Assembly (NCBI RefSeq): GCF_000317695.1
Contig: NC_019771.1
Location: 4,516,001 to 4,580,000, forward strand
Reading direction: 5' to 3'
Length of the DNA stretch: 64,000 bases
Source: Anabaena cylindrica PCC 7122
Lineage (GTDB): Bacteria > Cyanobacteriota > Cyanobacteriia > Cyanobacteriales > Nostocaceae
Shown here in pieces: positions 1 through 8,623 of the stretch; position 1 is the stretch's first letter; each line of letters begins with the position of its first letter. The notes under the pieces were generated by a model. It was not told the origin of the DNA and did no database searches. It saw only the letters and a program-made list of their open reading frames with translations. The position numbers and the translations under genes are program-made.

Positions 1-102
1 ACACTTCAAGGTATGATGTCTAAGGGGTGGGATATTAAAACAATATATAAAGGTAATCAATCACATTATATCCTGATAACTGATGAAGAAATTATTAAAT
101 AA
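1..102 (+). CDS. C-terminal end of an unknown protein (partial)
   Basis: The first reading frame is open from base 1 and ends at TAA (100-102). It gives 33 residues ending in DEEIIK. The start lies left of the window. No family can be recognised from so short a piece. It lies 42 bp before the next gene on the same strand, so the two may be co-transcribed. Confidence 0.5.
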   Translation, partial: TLQGMMSKGWDIKTIYKGNQSHYILITDEEIIK

Positions 103-144
103 ATTATCAGTTTTGAAGCTGGCAACTCTGTAATCTATACATCA

Positions 145-783
145 GTGATCACACCTAGAATTCAACCTTTATGGCAATCAACTATTGAAAAATTAAAGCA
201 TTTTTTATATGGTAATGATTGCTGGGAAATTGGGGTTAACTGGGTTTCTGAAAAAGTAGAATCTATAAGCCAAGAAGCTACTCTAAGTTTTAGGATTTAT
301 TATGGCTTCGATATATTATTTGCTTTATACAACTATTTCTGTAGAGATGTTTCCCTCTTACCAACCCTTGAAATAGTAGCTCAAATTCCAGGAGAAATAA
401 ACAAAACTATTATTCTGGTCGGATGTCTTGAATGGGATCAACAGACTTTTCCTACCATCAATTCAATCTTTAATAATGATGATCCTTATCTAATTTTTAT
501 GAAACAAAAACTTTTCTTTAAAGAAGATCCATTATATGATATCTTAATAATGTATAAACATGGCATCGCATACTCTCTATTTGAAATAACTGTAGAGAAA
601 AACACTCAAACTGTTATTAAACGTCTAGAGATAGAAGAAGATGACACTGTAACTGTATTACCCATAGATAAAGTGGAATTAAGGTTAGTAGAATCAAGCT
701 TAATAGATTTCTCTATACACAATCCTGGTTACATCCAACAGCTTTGTTATATGGGAGGTTCATTTTTTCACTTCGTAAGCTGA
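145..783 (+). CDS. hypothetical protein, 212 aa
   Basis: An AT-rich open frame starts at GTG 145. I do not recognise the family. The protein is soluble, rich in aromatic and acidic residues, with no signal peptide or membrane segment and no visible catalytic motif. It lies between a partial gene and a membrane-protein gene on the same strand (40 bp to the next start). The three could form an accessory operon. GTG is the farthest upstream start that keeps the frame open; no strong ribosome-binding site was seen. Confidence 0.55.
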   Translation: MITPRIQPLWQSTIEKLKHFLYGNDCWEIGVNWVSEKVESISQEATLSFRIYYGFDILFALYNYFCRDVSLLPTLEIVAQIPGEINKTIILVGCLEWDQQTFPTINSIFNNDDPYLIFMKQKLFFKEDPLYDILIMYKHGIAYSLFEITVEKNTQTVIKRLEIEEDDTVTVLPIDKVELRLVESSLIDFSIHNPGYIQQLCYMGGSFFHFVS

Positions 784-823
784 GATATATAGGGATTTTA
801 AATAAAAACTATTCGATAGGGTT

Positions 824-1984
824 ATGGGTATGGAAGTTTTACCAGCAATTATTGGATTTTCAATTACTGGAATATTTATATTAAAATCTCTATTTTCTGT
901 TAAAATTCCTGACTATAACGAAAATCCTCCAGGAATTTTAATATCAAGTTTTATTTTTATAGTATCTGGGTTTATTTTTGAGATTATTTATATTGATTGG
1001 TATTCAATTCAATCTTGGGCTAAAGGTAACTCTAACATTGCTTTTATATTTACTATCTTAGGAGGTTTCTTTACTAATAGATTTTTAAAAAAATTAGCAG
1101 ACGATAAAGAAAAGCGTGAAATATCTGTTTTATTTAGAAACTCTATTGATTCACAAGTAAAATCATTACAGTTTATTAATCTTTATTTATCATTTACTTC
1201 AATTCAAGAATATATCAATTATATAAAAATCTACAAAAATAATCTCCTCACTTCTAAAGCTTATGATACAGCATTGAATAAAATAGGTATTTATGATGAA
1301 AAAGATGTTGATATAATCTCCCAATATTCAAATGAATTACAACAATGTTTTAACTATATTGAACGCTTCTTAATTGAATTTGAATTAGATGAAGATATTA
1401 GAGTTAAGAAAACTCATGTTAATCAAATTGAGTACCAACCTCAATATCAAAGAACCTTAATAATTGTTAAGATGGCAATTTTAACAACTTCTCTTTTTGG
1501 CATATTCACAAGCTACTATTTATCAAAATGTTATTTGAAGAATAATTTAGGGAAGTTACAAGATCAGTTTTTTAATGATTATGAAGAAATATTAGATAAT
1601 TTAAAAAAAGAATTACATTTTAGTAAATCTTATATAATGAATAGAGTTATTTCTAGTGATTTATTTGATAAACTAAAATATATAAGAAATAATTTTATTG
1701 AAAGTAGCAATAATTATAATGTATCCTCCCGAAAGCCTATATATCTCTATAGACTTATTATAAAAGAACCAGTTGTTAATTTTGATAAAGATATTTACAC
1801 TGATAAAATTATTAAAAAATTGTATATCAATAGTACAGAAGATATTGTAACATTTGGTGAATCACCAGAAGATGCAAAAAATAACTGTAATAGTATAATT
1901 GAAGATTTAAAAAATAAGCATTACTTGGAAACAGAAATTGAATATTCTGATATAATTTCAGAAATTATTTCTCCTTGGAATTAA
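824..1984 (+). CDS. hypothetical membrane protein, 386 aa
   Basis: The N-terminus has three likely membrane helices (about residues 3-24, 38-60 and 67-86), and a fourth hydrophobic stretch lies near 213-234. Between and after them are long charged, Lys/Glu/Asn-rich stretches likely to be cytosolic. The gene is much more AT-rich than the core genes in this window, suggesting accessory or transferred DNA. No family is recognised. It follows the 212-residue gene by 40 bp on the same strand. Confidence 0.6.
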   Translation: MGMEVLPAIIGFSITGIFILKSLFSVKIPDYNENPPGILISSFIFIVSGFIFEIIYIDWYSIQSWAKGNSNIAFIFTILGGFFTNRFLKKLADDKEKREISVLFRNSIDSQVKSLQFINLYLSFTSIQEYINYIKIYKNNLLTSKAYDTALNKIGIYDEKDVDIISQYSNELQQCFNYIERFLIEFELDEDIRVKKTHVNQIEYQPQYQRTLIIVKMAILTTSLFGIFTSYYLSKCYLKNNLGKLQDQFFNDYEEILDNLKKELHFSKSYIMNRVISSDLFDKLKYIRNNFIESSNNYNVSSRKPIYLYRLIIKEPVVNFDKDIYTDKIIKKLYINSTEDIVTFGESPEDAKNNCNSIIEDLKNKHYLETEIEYSDIISEIISPWN

Positions 1985-2144
1985 GTAAGCGAATTGTATA
2001 TTTCTACAAAAGCAGTACGACGGGGAACTAAATAAATTAAAAATGATTGTTTTGCAGCATTTGCTAATAACTAACTGATTTAAAGCAAACAACGAATTGC
2101 TTATACTGTAATGCGTCTACAGTGATTAGTGTCTATAAGATACA

Positions 2145-2414
2145 TCAAAATTCAGCTTCGGATCGAGTATCGTAAACACGCTGAAGACATTTCTCGAAGT
2201 CTTCACCTTGCCAAGTTCCAGCAAATTGTAGCAAATCTTTGGCTTTAGATCCACGTAATATCGGTTCTCCATCTTGTACAGCAACACTGCTTGATTTGAT
2301 GGTGGAGGTATTCATTTTAGTTTTGAGATATTTGAGATAGTTGAGGGTTTGTTGCAGAATAGGTTCTGGAGTATTTTCAATGGCTGCAATTAGCTGTTGT
2401 TTAATTGTGGTCAT
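2145..2414 (-). CDS. antitoxin-like small protein (DUF2281-type N-terminus)
   Basis: An 89-residue protein. Its first 30 residues (amphipathic helix with PEPILQQTLNYLKYLK) resemble the short cyanobacterial proteins that precede PIN or RelE toxins and are usually called antitoxins (DUF2281/VapB-like). The C-terminal part contains a GTWQGEDFEKCLQRVY segment followed by a short acidic tail, where such antitoxins normally contact the toxin. No toxin gene follows within the next several hundred bases, so it is an orphan. The family assignment is by resemblance only. Confidence 0.55.
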   Translation of the reverse strand: MTTIKQQLIAAIENTPEPILQQTLNYLKYLKTKMNTSTIKSSSVAVQDGEPILRGSKAKDLLQFAGTWQGEDFEKCLQRVYDTRSEAEF

Positions 2415-2444
2415 TATTATTCTTATTTATCTGATAGCGTACCC

Positions 2445-2660
2445 ATATCAGGATTTACAGGATTTGAATATGTACAGGATTTTTTGATTTGATTATCTTA
2501 GTCATTGATAATTTTGGCAAGATGTGAGGAATGATAGACGCTAGGTAAATTTGAGGGTTTATTGGTTGAGTAATCGGACAAGATGATCTAGATTGTAATC
2601 TATCATATTAATCTTATCATCATCCTGTAAATCCTTAAATCCTGGATATCCTGATTCAGA
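2445..2660. repeat. inverted pair of a dispersed 'TCCTGTAAATCC' repeat in a 359-bp gap
   Basis: The gap 2415-2773 has no gene. It holds one copy of an interspersed repeat at 2445-2487 (TCAGGATTTACAGGATTTG and following bases) and an inverted copy at 2621-2660 (CATCCTGTAAATCCTTAAAT and following bases). The same motif recurs at 3309-3341, 13704-13746, 14058-14100 and, more weakly, 16051-16080, always between genes. As a pair the two copies could form a long stem. A promoter for the downstream antitoxin gene is expected here but no clear -35/-10 was picked out. Confidence 0.6.
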
Positions 2661-2773
2661 CAATGATTATGAATGCAAGTTTTCAGTCCATGTAAAAATT
2701 TAAGTTATAATAGGCGTAGCTTTGTATTAAGAACTTCACACTTCCTCAATAATCTTATTCAGTAAATATTACT

Positions 2774-3052
2774 ATGACTAACACAATTAATTTACAAATT
2801 CAATACATTACTAATGAAAACGGAGAAAAAACCGCCGTTATATTGCCCATTGATCAATTTGAAAACCTTTTAAAAAATATTATTCAATTACAGCCTAATG
2901 ATGAAATTAAAAATCAAGAATTAACTAATAAAAATATTTGGGAAATTGCTCAAGAAATTACTGAAGATATTACAGAAGATGAACTTCAGCAATTACCCCA
3001 TGATGAGGCGCAACAGCATGATCATTATATTTATGGTATTCCTAAAAAATAA
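2774..3052 (+). CDS. antitoxin of a PIN-type TA pair (Phd/YefM-like or related)
   Basis: A 92-residue protein. Its N-terminus (YITNENGEKTAVILPIDQF) has the layout of cyanobacterial type II antitoxins that open with a short beta strand followed by an 'E-KTAV-LPIDQFE-L' segment. The acidic C-terminal half (EDITEDELQQLPHDEA) is a typical toxin-binding tail. The start of the PIN-domain gene lies 3 bp downstream, the usual antitoxin-toxin operon order. The toxin is internally deleted (next entry), so the pair is probably no longer functional. Confidence 0.65.
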   Translation: MTNTINLQIQYITNENGEKTAVILPIDQFENLLKNIIQLQPNDEIKNQELTNKNIWEIAQEITEDITEDELQQLPHDEAQQHDHYIYGIPKK

Positions 3053-3055
3053 GAT

Positions 3056-3289
3056 ATGAAAAAAATATTTGCTGATACTTTTTATTGGATAGCACTACTA
3101 AACCCCAAAGATGATTGGTATGATTCTGTTATTAAAGTGAGTCAATCTATTGCTAATTCCCAAATTATAACCACAGAAGAAGTATTAACAGATGGTATTT
3201 CAATGAACATAATGAATCAATTAGAAATTATTGAAGTATTAACTCATGATCAACATTTTACTCAAGAGGGTTTTATTATCTTATTTTGA
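3056..3289 (+). pseudogene. PIN-domain toxin with an in-frame internal deletion
   Basis: Only 77 residues; PIN toxins of this kind usually have about 130-140. The N-terminal part keeps the first catalytic Asp (KKIFADTFYWIALL). The C-terminal part keeps the TDxISMNIMxQL...VLTHDQHFTQEG signature. The middle 55-60 residues, carrying the remaining fold and an acidic residue, are absent while the frame is kept. The joint lies at TTAACAGA near 3187, a sequence that could plausibly have occurred at both ends of the lost segment in the full-length gene (LTE and LTD codons). That scenario is inference; the short length and the abutting of N- and C-terminal motifs are seen. Confidence 0.65.
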
Positions 3290-3378
3290 TTGTTTTTTGA
3301 CTTTTTTTATCCTGTAAATCAATCGTTAAATCCTGATTTAGAAGTTAATGATCCAAAAAATACCTTATTATAACAATA

Positions 3379-3984
3379 ATGACTCGTAGACGTATTTTAC
3401 AAGAAGATCAATCTTACACATTTCGATCTTATTTTGAAATGCCTTATGAAGCTGATGAAATATTAGCTGAATTGGGATATTCTTTGCTAAGAAGACATAT
3501 TAATTTGCCACGAAGCGAGCGTCATTTAGAAAGACTGGAAGAATTAAAACAACGAATTGAAGAATCTTTACCTTTAGTAAGTTTGAGTAGTGAAACAGCA
3601 AGACGGGAAACCTTGGTAGCACCTACATTATTAGAAGTCGCTCGCTATTGTCAATGCCAAGTCAGAATTGAGTATTCACTATCAGTAAATAATTGGTTAA
3701 AGGGTTATTTGGATTATTTTCTCAAACATAATCCCAGTTTATTAGTAGTCGAAGCCAAAAATGATGACTTAACACGAGGTTTTACACAATTAGCAGTAGA
3801 ATTAATTGCTATTTCTGAAGTTGAAGAAGGTGATATTTTTTATGGTGTTGTAACGATTGGTGATGCTTGGCGTTTTGGGAGATTAGAAAAAACTAATCAG
3901 CAGATTTTTCAAGATATTTCCCTATATCGAATTCCCGATGATTTAGAAGATTTAATGAGAATTTTGGTAGGAATTTTGGAATGA
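3379..3984 (+). CDS. PD-(D/E)XK nuclease-like protein, tandem paralog 1
   Basis: 201 residues. The core reads D112 (in LKGYLDYFL), then about 12 residues, then E125-A-K127 (LLVVEAKNDD), followed by a Q137/E141 helix (RGFTQLAVELIAI). This is the D-x(n)-ExK layout of PD-(D/E)XK restriction-fold nucleases, with an upstream acidic helix (TLLEVAR, E86). The protein is short for an autonomous restriction enzyme and no methyltransferase adjoins it. It is followed by a paralog with the same length and motif layout. Function beyond a nuclease-like fold is unknown. Confidence 0.6.
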   Translation: MTRRRILQEDQSYTFRSYFEMPYEADEILAELGYSLLRRHINLPRSERHLERLEELKQRIEESLPLVSLSSETARRETLVAPTLLEVARYCQCQVRIEYSLSVNNWLKGYLDYFLKHNPSLLVVEAKNDDLTRGFTQLAVELIAISEVEEGDIFYGVVTIGDAWRFGRLEKTNQQIFQDISLYRIPDDLEDLMRILVGILE

Positions 3985-4054
3985 ACTAATTTTCCAAGTT
4001 TACGTAACGAATTTATTCTAAAATAGATGCAGGTAAATCTGGCTTAGGTTTCTT

Positions 4055-4669
4055 ATGAGTTCCCGTCGCATTCTGAAAGCTGGTGAATCTTATCCTTTCA
4101 GCCGATATTTTGAATTATCTTTTACTATTGACGATATTTTAGCGGAATTAAACTGCACTATTGAAAGGAAAGATTTAACATTACCCGAATCTTCAGAAAA
4201 TTTAAACTTACAGTTTTTACAGCACCAGATTCAGCGTAATTTATCTCACATAGATTTAGTGAATGAAACTGCTAGACGTGAGGCTTTAATTGGTCCTATT
4301 TTGTTTGAGGTATGTGATTTAACTAATCAGCGACTGAATATAGAGTATTCCATTGCAGTAAATGATTATTTGAAAGGAACTGTAGATTATTATATTGCAG
4401 CACCTCAAAATTTATTAGTTATTGAAGCAAAACAATCAGATTTAGTGAGAGGGTTTACTCAACTTGCTATTGAATTAATCGCACTTGATCAATGGACAAA
4501 ATCTACTTCTGAGCTTATTTATGGAGCAGTTACGACTGGTGAAGATTGGCGTTTTGGAGTTTATAACCGCACAAATCGTCAAGTAACTCAAGACCAAAAA
4601 CGTTATCGAGTTCCAGAAGATTTATCAACACTTATGAAAATCCTTATAAGTATTATTTCTGGATCATAA
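4055..4669 (+). CDS. PD-(D/E)XK nuclease-like protein, tandem paralog 2
   Basis: 204 residues, clearly homologous to the preceding gene along its whole length: RRIL-x-x-x-SY-F start, ETARRE block, IEYS..VNxxLKG, then D111 and E124-A-K126, and RGFTQLA.ELIA. The catalytic-type residues are conserved in both copies, which argues that both are under selection. The pair arose by tandem duplication and has diverged strongly in the first 60 residues. It lies 70 bp after copy 1 on the same strand and faces the HNH gene tail to tail (13 bp). Confidence 0.6.
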   Translation: MSSRRILKAGESYPFSRYFELSFTIDDILAELNCTIERKDLTLPESSENLNLQFLQHQIQRNLSHIDLVNETARREALIGPILFEVCDLTNQRLNIEYSIAVNDYLKGTVDYYIAAPQNLLVIEAKQSDLVRGFTQLAIELIALDQWTKSTSELIYGAVTTGEDWRFGVYNRTNRQVTQDQKRYRVPEDLSTLMKILISIISGS

Positions 4670-4682
4670 ATTATAATCATCT

Positions 4683-5138
4683 CTATAATACCTGACGCGG
4701 ATCTTCATCAGGTGGATGTAAAGCAGCTTTTACCCAAAAACCTCGCGCACTGCGGATAGAATCATCTTCTGTATATCGCTCATCATTAATATCAAGTCGC
4801 TTACAAGTAGCTCTACCTGTGGGAGTTGTTCCTAAAATAGTTTTACCGTCAGCACTCCAGATAAAATGATCAGACCATTTTTGTTGAAGGGGATTAAATA
4901 AAGGGGTAATGGCTTGTGTTTCTGGGTCAATTCCTGCTAAAAAGTTGTAGCGGCGTTCATTACACCGACGACAAGCTAAAGCTAAATTATCAATATCATC
5001 AGCACCACCCAAAGATTTAGGTATTACATGATCTAAGGTGAATCGAGTTGTAGAAATGCGCTCTGGAGAGTGACAATACTCACATAGATATTTTGCCCGT
5101 TTACGCACTAATTCCCTGGTAATATCGTCAATAGTCAT
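4683..5138 (-). CDS. HNH endonuclease
   Basis: 151 residues. An HNH/ββα-metal nuclease motif spans residues 19-60: C19-x2-C22, D36-H37 (TLDHVIPKSLGG), N51, C56-x2-C59-N60. The four cysteines suggest a structural zinc, and H37/N51 are the expected metal and catalytic positions. The C-terminal 80 residues (FNPLQQKWSDHFIW...GTTPTGRATCKRL) match the extension seen in many cyanobacterial HNH proteins. The ATG overlaps the stop of the upstream 77-residue gene by ATGA (5135-5138), so the two are translationally coupled. Confidence 0.8.
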   Translation of the reverse strand: MTIDDITRELVRKRAKYLCEYCHSPERISTTRFTLDHVIPKSLGGADDIDNLALACRRCNERRYNFLAGIDPETQAITPLFNPLQQKWSDHFIWSADGKTILGTTPTGRATCKRLDINDERYTEDDSIRSARGFWVKAALHPPDEDPRQVL

Positions 5139-5368
5139 ACTTGAGCTACTAACATCGCATTAATGTGAGTGAAAATTCTGTCTAACTCTCCAATAGCTTC
5201 CAATTCTATAACTTCCTCTGAAGTCAGCAAATCAGCTTTTTTTTTATCCAAAAGTTCTTCCATTCGCTTCTGGAGTTCATCATTAAATTTAAATAAATTG
5301 AATTTATCTACCTTTTCAACTTTAATCTGACCAAGTAATGTTGAAGGTCTACTAATAGCTGGTATCAT
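5135..5368 (-). CDS. small protein coupled to the HNH nuclease
   Basis: A 77-residue, mostly helical protein (KFNDELQKRMEELLDKKKADLLTSEEVIELEAIGELDRIFTHINAML) with no signal peptide. The 4-bp ATGA overlap with the HNH gene implies the two products are made together. It could be a specificity, immunity or structural partner; nothing in its sequence decides. The conserved-looking LTSEE..EL..IG.LDRIF helix resembles short proteins found upstream of HNH genes in cyanobacteria, but this is from memory and not checked. Confidence 0.55.
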   Translation of the reverse strand: MIPAISRPSTLLGQIKVEKVDKFNLFKFNDELQKRMEELLDKKKADLLTSEEVIELEAIGELDRIFTHINAMLVAQV

Positions 5369-5419
5369 AGTTTAGTTCCAGTATTGATTTTAATTTCCCT
5401 TCTTCGTAGAAAGTGGAGT

Positions 5420-6934
5420 TTATCGCAAACAACGAATTGCTTCTAATAATCCTCTAGCTTTATTTAGTGTTTCCTCATATTCCTTTTCGGGTTCGGAATC
5501 TGCGACTAAACCGGCACCTGCTTGGACTGTGACGGTATGATTATGCAATACCATTGTCCGAATAGCGATCGCACTATTTAATTGCCCTTCAAAATCATAA
5601 TAGCCATACACACCCGAATACACACCCCGGCGGCTTGGTTCTAATTCGTTAATGATTTCCATCGCTCTGATTTTCGGCGCACCGCTAACTGTACCGGCTG
5701 GGAAGCTGGCTTTAAGTAAATCCCAGGCTGTTTTGTCATTTGCTAATTTACCCACCACATTACTGACAATGTGCATGACATGGGAATAGCGTTCAACTAC
5801 CATTAATTCATCAACTTTCACGCTACCGCTTTCGCACACACGCCCTAAATCATTGCGTCCTAAATCAACTAACATGACGTGTTCAGCGATTTCTTTGGGG
5901 TCTTGAAGTAAATCTTCAGCGAAAGCCGCATCCTCTTGGGTTGTCTTCCCCCTTGGTCTAGTTCCGGCAATGGGGCGGACTGTGGCGATTATACCCCCAT
6001 CAGGGTCACATTCTGCTTTCACCATGACTTCAGGACTAGAACCAATAATTTGCCAATCCTTAAAGTTAAAATACGCCATGTAAGGAGAAGGATTGATTTG
6101 GCGTAGGGAACGGTAAAGGGCGAAAGGATTCCCTGTATATTCTGTAGATAAGCGTTGAGAAATGACGACTTGGAAGATATCACCAGCTTTGATATATTCT
6201 TTAGCTTTGTCTACACTGGCGCAGAAATCAGAACGGGTGAAGTTGCTGGTGTATTCCTCTATTCCCGCTTTCGGCTTGTTTCCGGGGGCTGTCCAAGCTA
6301 ATTGAGTATTTTGTGGCGATAGGGGTAAAGATAGCTTGCTGACCATTTCCTGAATGCGATCGCTCGCCTGTTGATAAGCTACCTCTAAGCTAACTTCTGG
6401 GTCACGTAAATCAGCATATGCGATCGCCCAAATTTTCCGCTTTACCTGGTCAAAAATCAACAAGTGGTCTACCTGCATCCATAATCCATCAGGGATATTA
6501 CGCTCATCTTGGGGATGAATTGGTACACGCGGTTCAATCCAATTAATTAACTCATAACCCCAAAACCCAAATAAACCGCCAATTCCTGAAGGTAGCTGCG
6601 GTAACTTGATTGGGTGATAAGGTGCTAAACATTCGGCTAAAACTGTAAAAGGATCACCTGTAAAAATTTCCTGAGAACCATCACGATGTGTTTGGGTAGT
6701 TTGATCACCTCTAGCTTCCAAAATCCATAGAGGATCACAACCCAATAAACTATAACGCCCTATTTTTTCTCCACCTTCCACCGATTCCAGTAAAAAGCTA
6801 TAAGGTTGATCTGCACATACTTTATACCAAGCAGAAACGGGAGTATCTAAATCAGCTACCCATTCCTGATATACAGGAACAAAATTACCTTCTAAAGCGA
6901 GCTTCTTAAACTGGGTGAAATCGGGAAAAATCAT
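5420..6934 (-). CDS. trpE: anthranilate synthase component I
   Basis: 504 residues, the usual length. TrpE converts chorismate plus glutamine (ammonia from TrpG) to anthranilate, the first step of tryptophan synthesis. The N-terminal domain has the LLES feedback-inhibition motif (residues 48-51, followed by GGEKIGRYSLLG). The C-terminal chorismate-binding domain shows VRPIAGTRPRG, EHVMLVDLGRNDLG, ERYSHVMHIVS, PAGTVSGAPKIRAMEII and the GAGLVADS.PEKEYEET end. It is on the minus strand downstream of psaD, from which a repeat-bearing 215-bp gap separates it. Nothing suggests it is defective. Confidence 0.95.
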   Translation of the reverse strand: MIFPDFTQFKKLALEGNFVPVYQEWVADLDTPVSAWYKVCADQPYSFLLESVEGGEKIGRYSLLGCDPLWILEARGDQTTQTHRDGSQEIFTGDPFTVLAECLAPYHPIKLPQLPSGIGGLFGFWGYELINWIEPRVPIHPQDERNIPDGLWMQVDHLLIFDQVKRKIWAIAYADLRDPEVSLEVAYQQASDRIQEMVSKLSLPLSPQNTQLAWTAPGNKPKAGIEEYTSNFTRSDFCASVDKAKEYIKAGDIFQVVISQRLSTEYTGNPFALYRSLRQINPSPYMAYFNFKDWQIIGSSPEVMVKAECDPDGGIIATVRPIAGTRPRGKTTQEDAAFAEDLLQDPKEIAEHVMLVDLGRNDLGRVCESGSVKVDELMVVERYSHVMHIVSNVVGKLANDKTAWDLLKASFPAGTVSGAPKIRAMEIINELEPSRRGVYSGVYGYYDFEGQLNSAIAIRTMVLHNHTVTVQAGAGLVADSEPEKEYEETLNKARGLLEAIRCLR

Positions 6935-7011
6935 ACAATAAGGAGTTCAGAATATTAGGAGTTCAGGAGTTCAGAATTGAGAATTATAGAATATTTTTAG
7001 ATTATTACGTA

Positions 7012-7144
7012 GGGTGGGCATTGCCCACCACCTCATCACTTAGGAAATAACATACCAGATCATGATGAAAAATAGTTCAGATATGAATAATAGGTAATTA
7101 GTAAAAGTTTTTCCCCATTACCAATTACCCATTACCAATTACCT
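7012..7144. repeat. intergenic repeats between psaD and trpE
   Basis: The gap 6935-7149 holds a short palindrome at about 7013-7030 (GGTGGGCATTGCCCACC). Further right are degenerate heptamer tandem repeats of the ATTACCA/CATTACC type (about 7112-7144), a short tandem repeat class common in heterocystous cyanobacteria. Either could lie in the psaD transcript 3' region. No T-tract terminator was seen. Confidence 0.5.
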
Positions 7145-7149
7145 AAACA

Positions 7150-7569
7150 TTAAGCATCGTGAGTAGCTTTACCACTGAACTTGAGTTGTGCAGGGCTGGG
7201 GTTTTGACCAATTCTGCGGGGTACGTGGCGTACTTTATCACGACCGGGGTTAACTTTTTCTGGGAACACACCATCAGCTGGGTGAATGAAAGTGGTTTCA
7301 CCGCTGGGTAGAATCCGGTAAATTTTGTAGTCTGTGATTTTGAATTTCCGCAGCTGACCGCCTAAAGCGATGCCATACTCCTTACGAGCTAAGTATAGCA
7401 AGTTTTCGCCCTGGTTCATTGTTGCAGCGCCACCTGTAGGCATTTCAAAAACTTGAGCCTTGGGGCTAGTCCAGGTAATAGCGTACTTTTCTTCTACTTC
7501 TGCTTTTTTGAGCAATCCACCAGTGCTACCACCAAAGAGGGGAGTTTTTCCAGTCAGTTTTTCTGCCAT
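7150..7569 (-). CDS. psaD: photosystem I reaction centre subunit II (PsaD)
   Basis: 139 residues from the chosen ATG at 7569 (MAEKLTGKTPLFGGSTGG). PsaD is a stromal/cytosolic-side PSI subunit that docks ferredoxin and anchors PsaC. The body shows the family signature YAITWTSPKAQVFEMPTGGAA, KEYGIALGGQLRKFKI, YRILPSGE and the C-terminal FPEKVNPGRDKVRHVPRRIG. A longer frame from 7617 is open, but GAAGGAC sits about 10 nt before the inner ATG and PsaD proteins begin here, so the shorter start is preferred. It is monocistronic or read through towards trpE. Confidence 0.96.
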   Translation of the reverse strand: MAEKLTGKTPLFGGSTGGLLKKAEVEEKYAITWTSPKAQVFEMPTGGAATMNQGENLLYLARKEYGIALGGQLRKFKITDYKIYRILPSGETTFIHPADGVFPEKVNPGRDKVRHVPRRIGQNPSPAQLKFSGKATHDA

Positions 7570-7821
7570 AAAAAAATGTCCTTCAACGTTTTTAGGGCAT
7601 ACTAACATCGTAAACAAGCTTATATTGCGATCGCGTCATAGACTGTAACAGTTTTTAGTGATTGAGTCTGGCTACAGGGTTCAGAATGTTACATCAAGGA
7701 ACAATAGAACAATTTTTGAGAATCAATGTACAATTAACATTAAACTACATAAATTTAAAATTCTTTACATAAGCCACATTTTGTTAAGTGCAAAGTGCGA
7801 GATATGCTCATGAAATGAAGA

Positions 7822-8466
7822 TTAGAATTGAGAAGTTAATCTATCAATTCCCAGACGGTAGAATAGATTTCTCAGAAATGTATCAGGATGAAGAGCATCA
7901 ATATAATACTTAATAAGTAAAGGCAAAATCATCACATAGTATACAAATAAAGCTGCAATTGCGCCAGCTAAATAAATTAAACTAACTACCGGATGATCTT
8001 GCCGATAATAAAGTTGAAATGATGGTTGATTGATATCATTAATTAAACTATTAATTTGCTCTTCTAGCTTTTGCAACTTTGGTTTATATTCCTCTGAGTG
8101 TCCAAAGTTAAACTTACCATTGCGAGCATGAAGTTTTACCTGATAGGAAATTGTAGTAACTGTTCTATATTCTTCCTTTTCAGAGGTGTTTTTACTACTA
8201 CTTTTTTTCTTAATACGTTCTTTGCTGGTGCTATAGCTGGTGCTTATCCTTGCTTTTTCTAATCCTTGAATATCTTCTTTCCAAATACGATGTTCATATA
8301 GTCTATGTTCTAAAACACAATTCATTTCAATAGCATTAACTCGTTGACAAATCAGATTTTTATCTGCAAAAAAGAGCATATATAAAAAAACCGGGAGTAT
8401 AATTAGAAAAAATAATATATCTAATGCGAGGACATCTATAAAAATTGAACGTAGAGATTTCCACAT
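7822..8466 (-). CDS. hypothetical membrane protein, two membrane segments
   Basis: 214 residues. Hydrophobic helices lie at about residues 12-34 and 161-187. The segment between them is polar, with a Ser/Lys/Glu-rich stretch (ERIKKKSSSKNTSEKEEYR). The layout resembles small cyanobacterial membrane proteins with a soluble domain between two helices, but no family is recognised. It is preceded by the histidine kinase gene on the same strand with a 157-bp gap, too long to assert an operon. Confidence 0.65.
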   Translation of the reverse strand: MWKSLRSIFIDVLALDILFFLIILPVFLYMLFFADKNLICQRVNAIEMNCVLEHRLYEHRIWKEDIQGLEKARISTSYSTSKERIKKKSSSKNTSEKEEYRTVTTISYQVKLHARNGKFNFGHSEEYKPKLQKLEEQINSLINDINQPSFQLYYRQDHPVVSLIYLAGAIAALFVYYVMILPLLIKYYIDALHPDTFLRNLFYRLGIDRLTSQF

Positions 8467-8623
8467 ATATTTTTGAGTGATTTAACCAAGTAATTACGCG
8501 AAAATCTTTATATACTCAAAACTGCTAGAAATTTGACTTTTTGATAATACAAAGAACAAGTTCAAAGCCTCTCCCGGTGAACACGGGGAGAGGAAAGAGA
8601 GAGAAGGTGATTTTCCCCACCTC

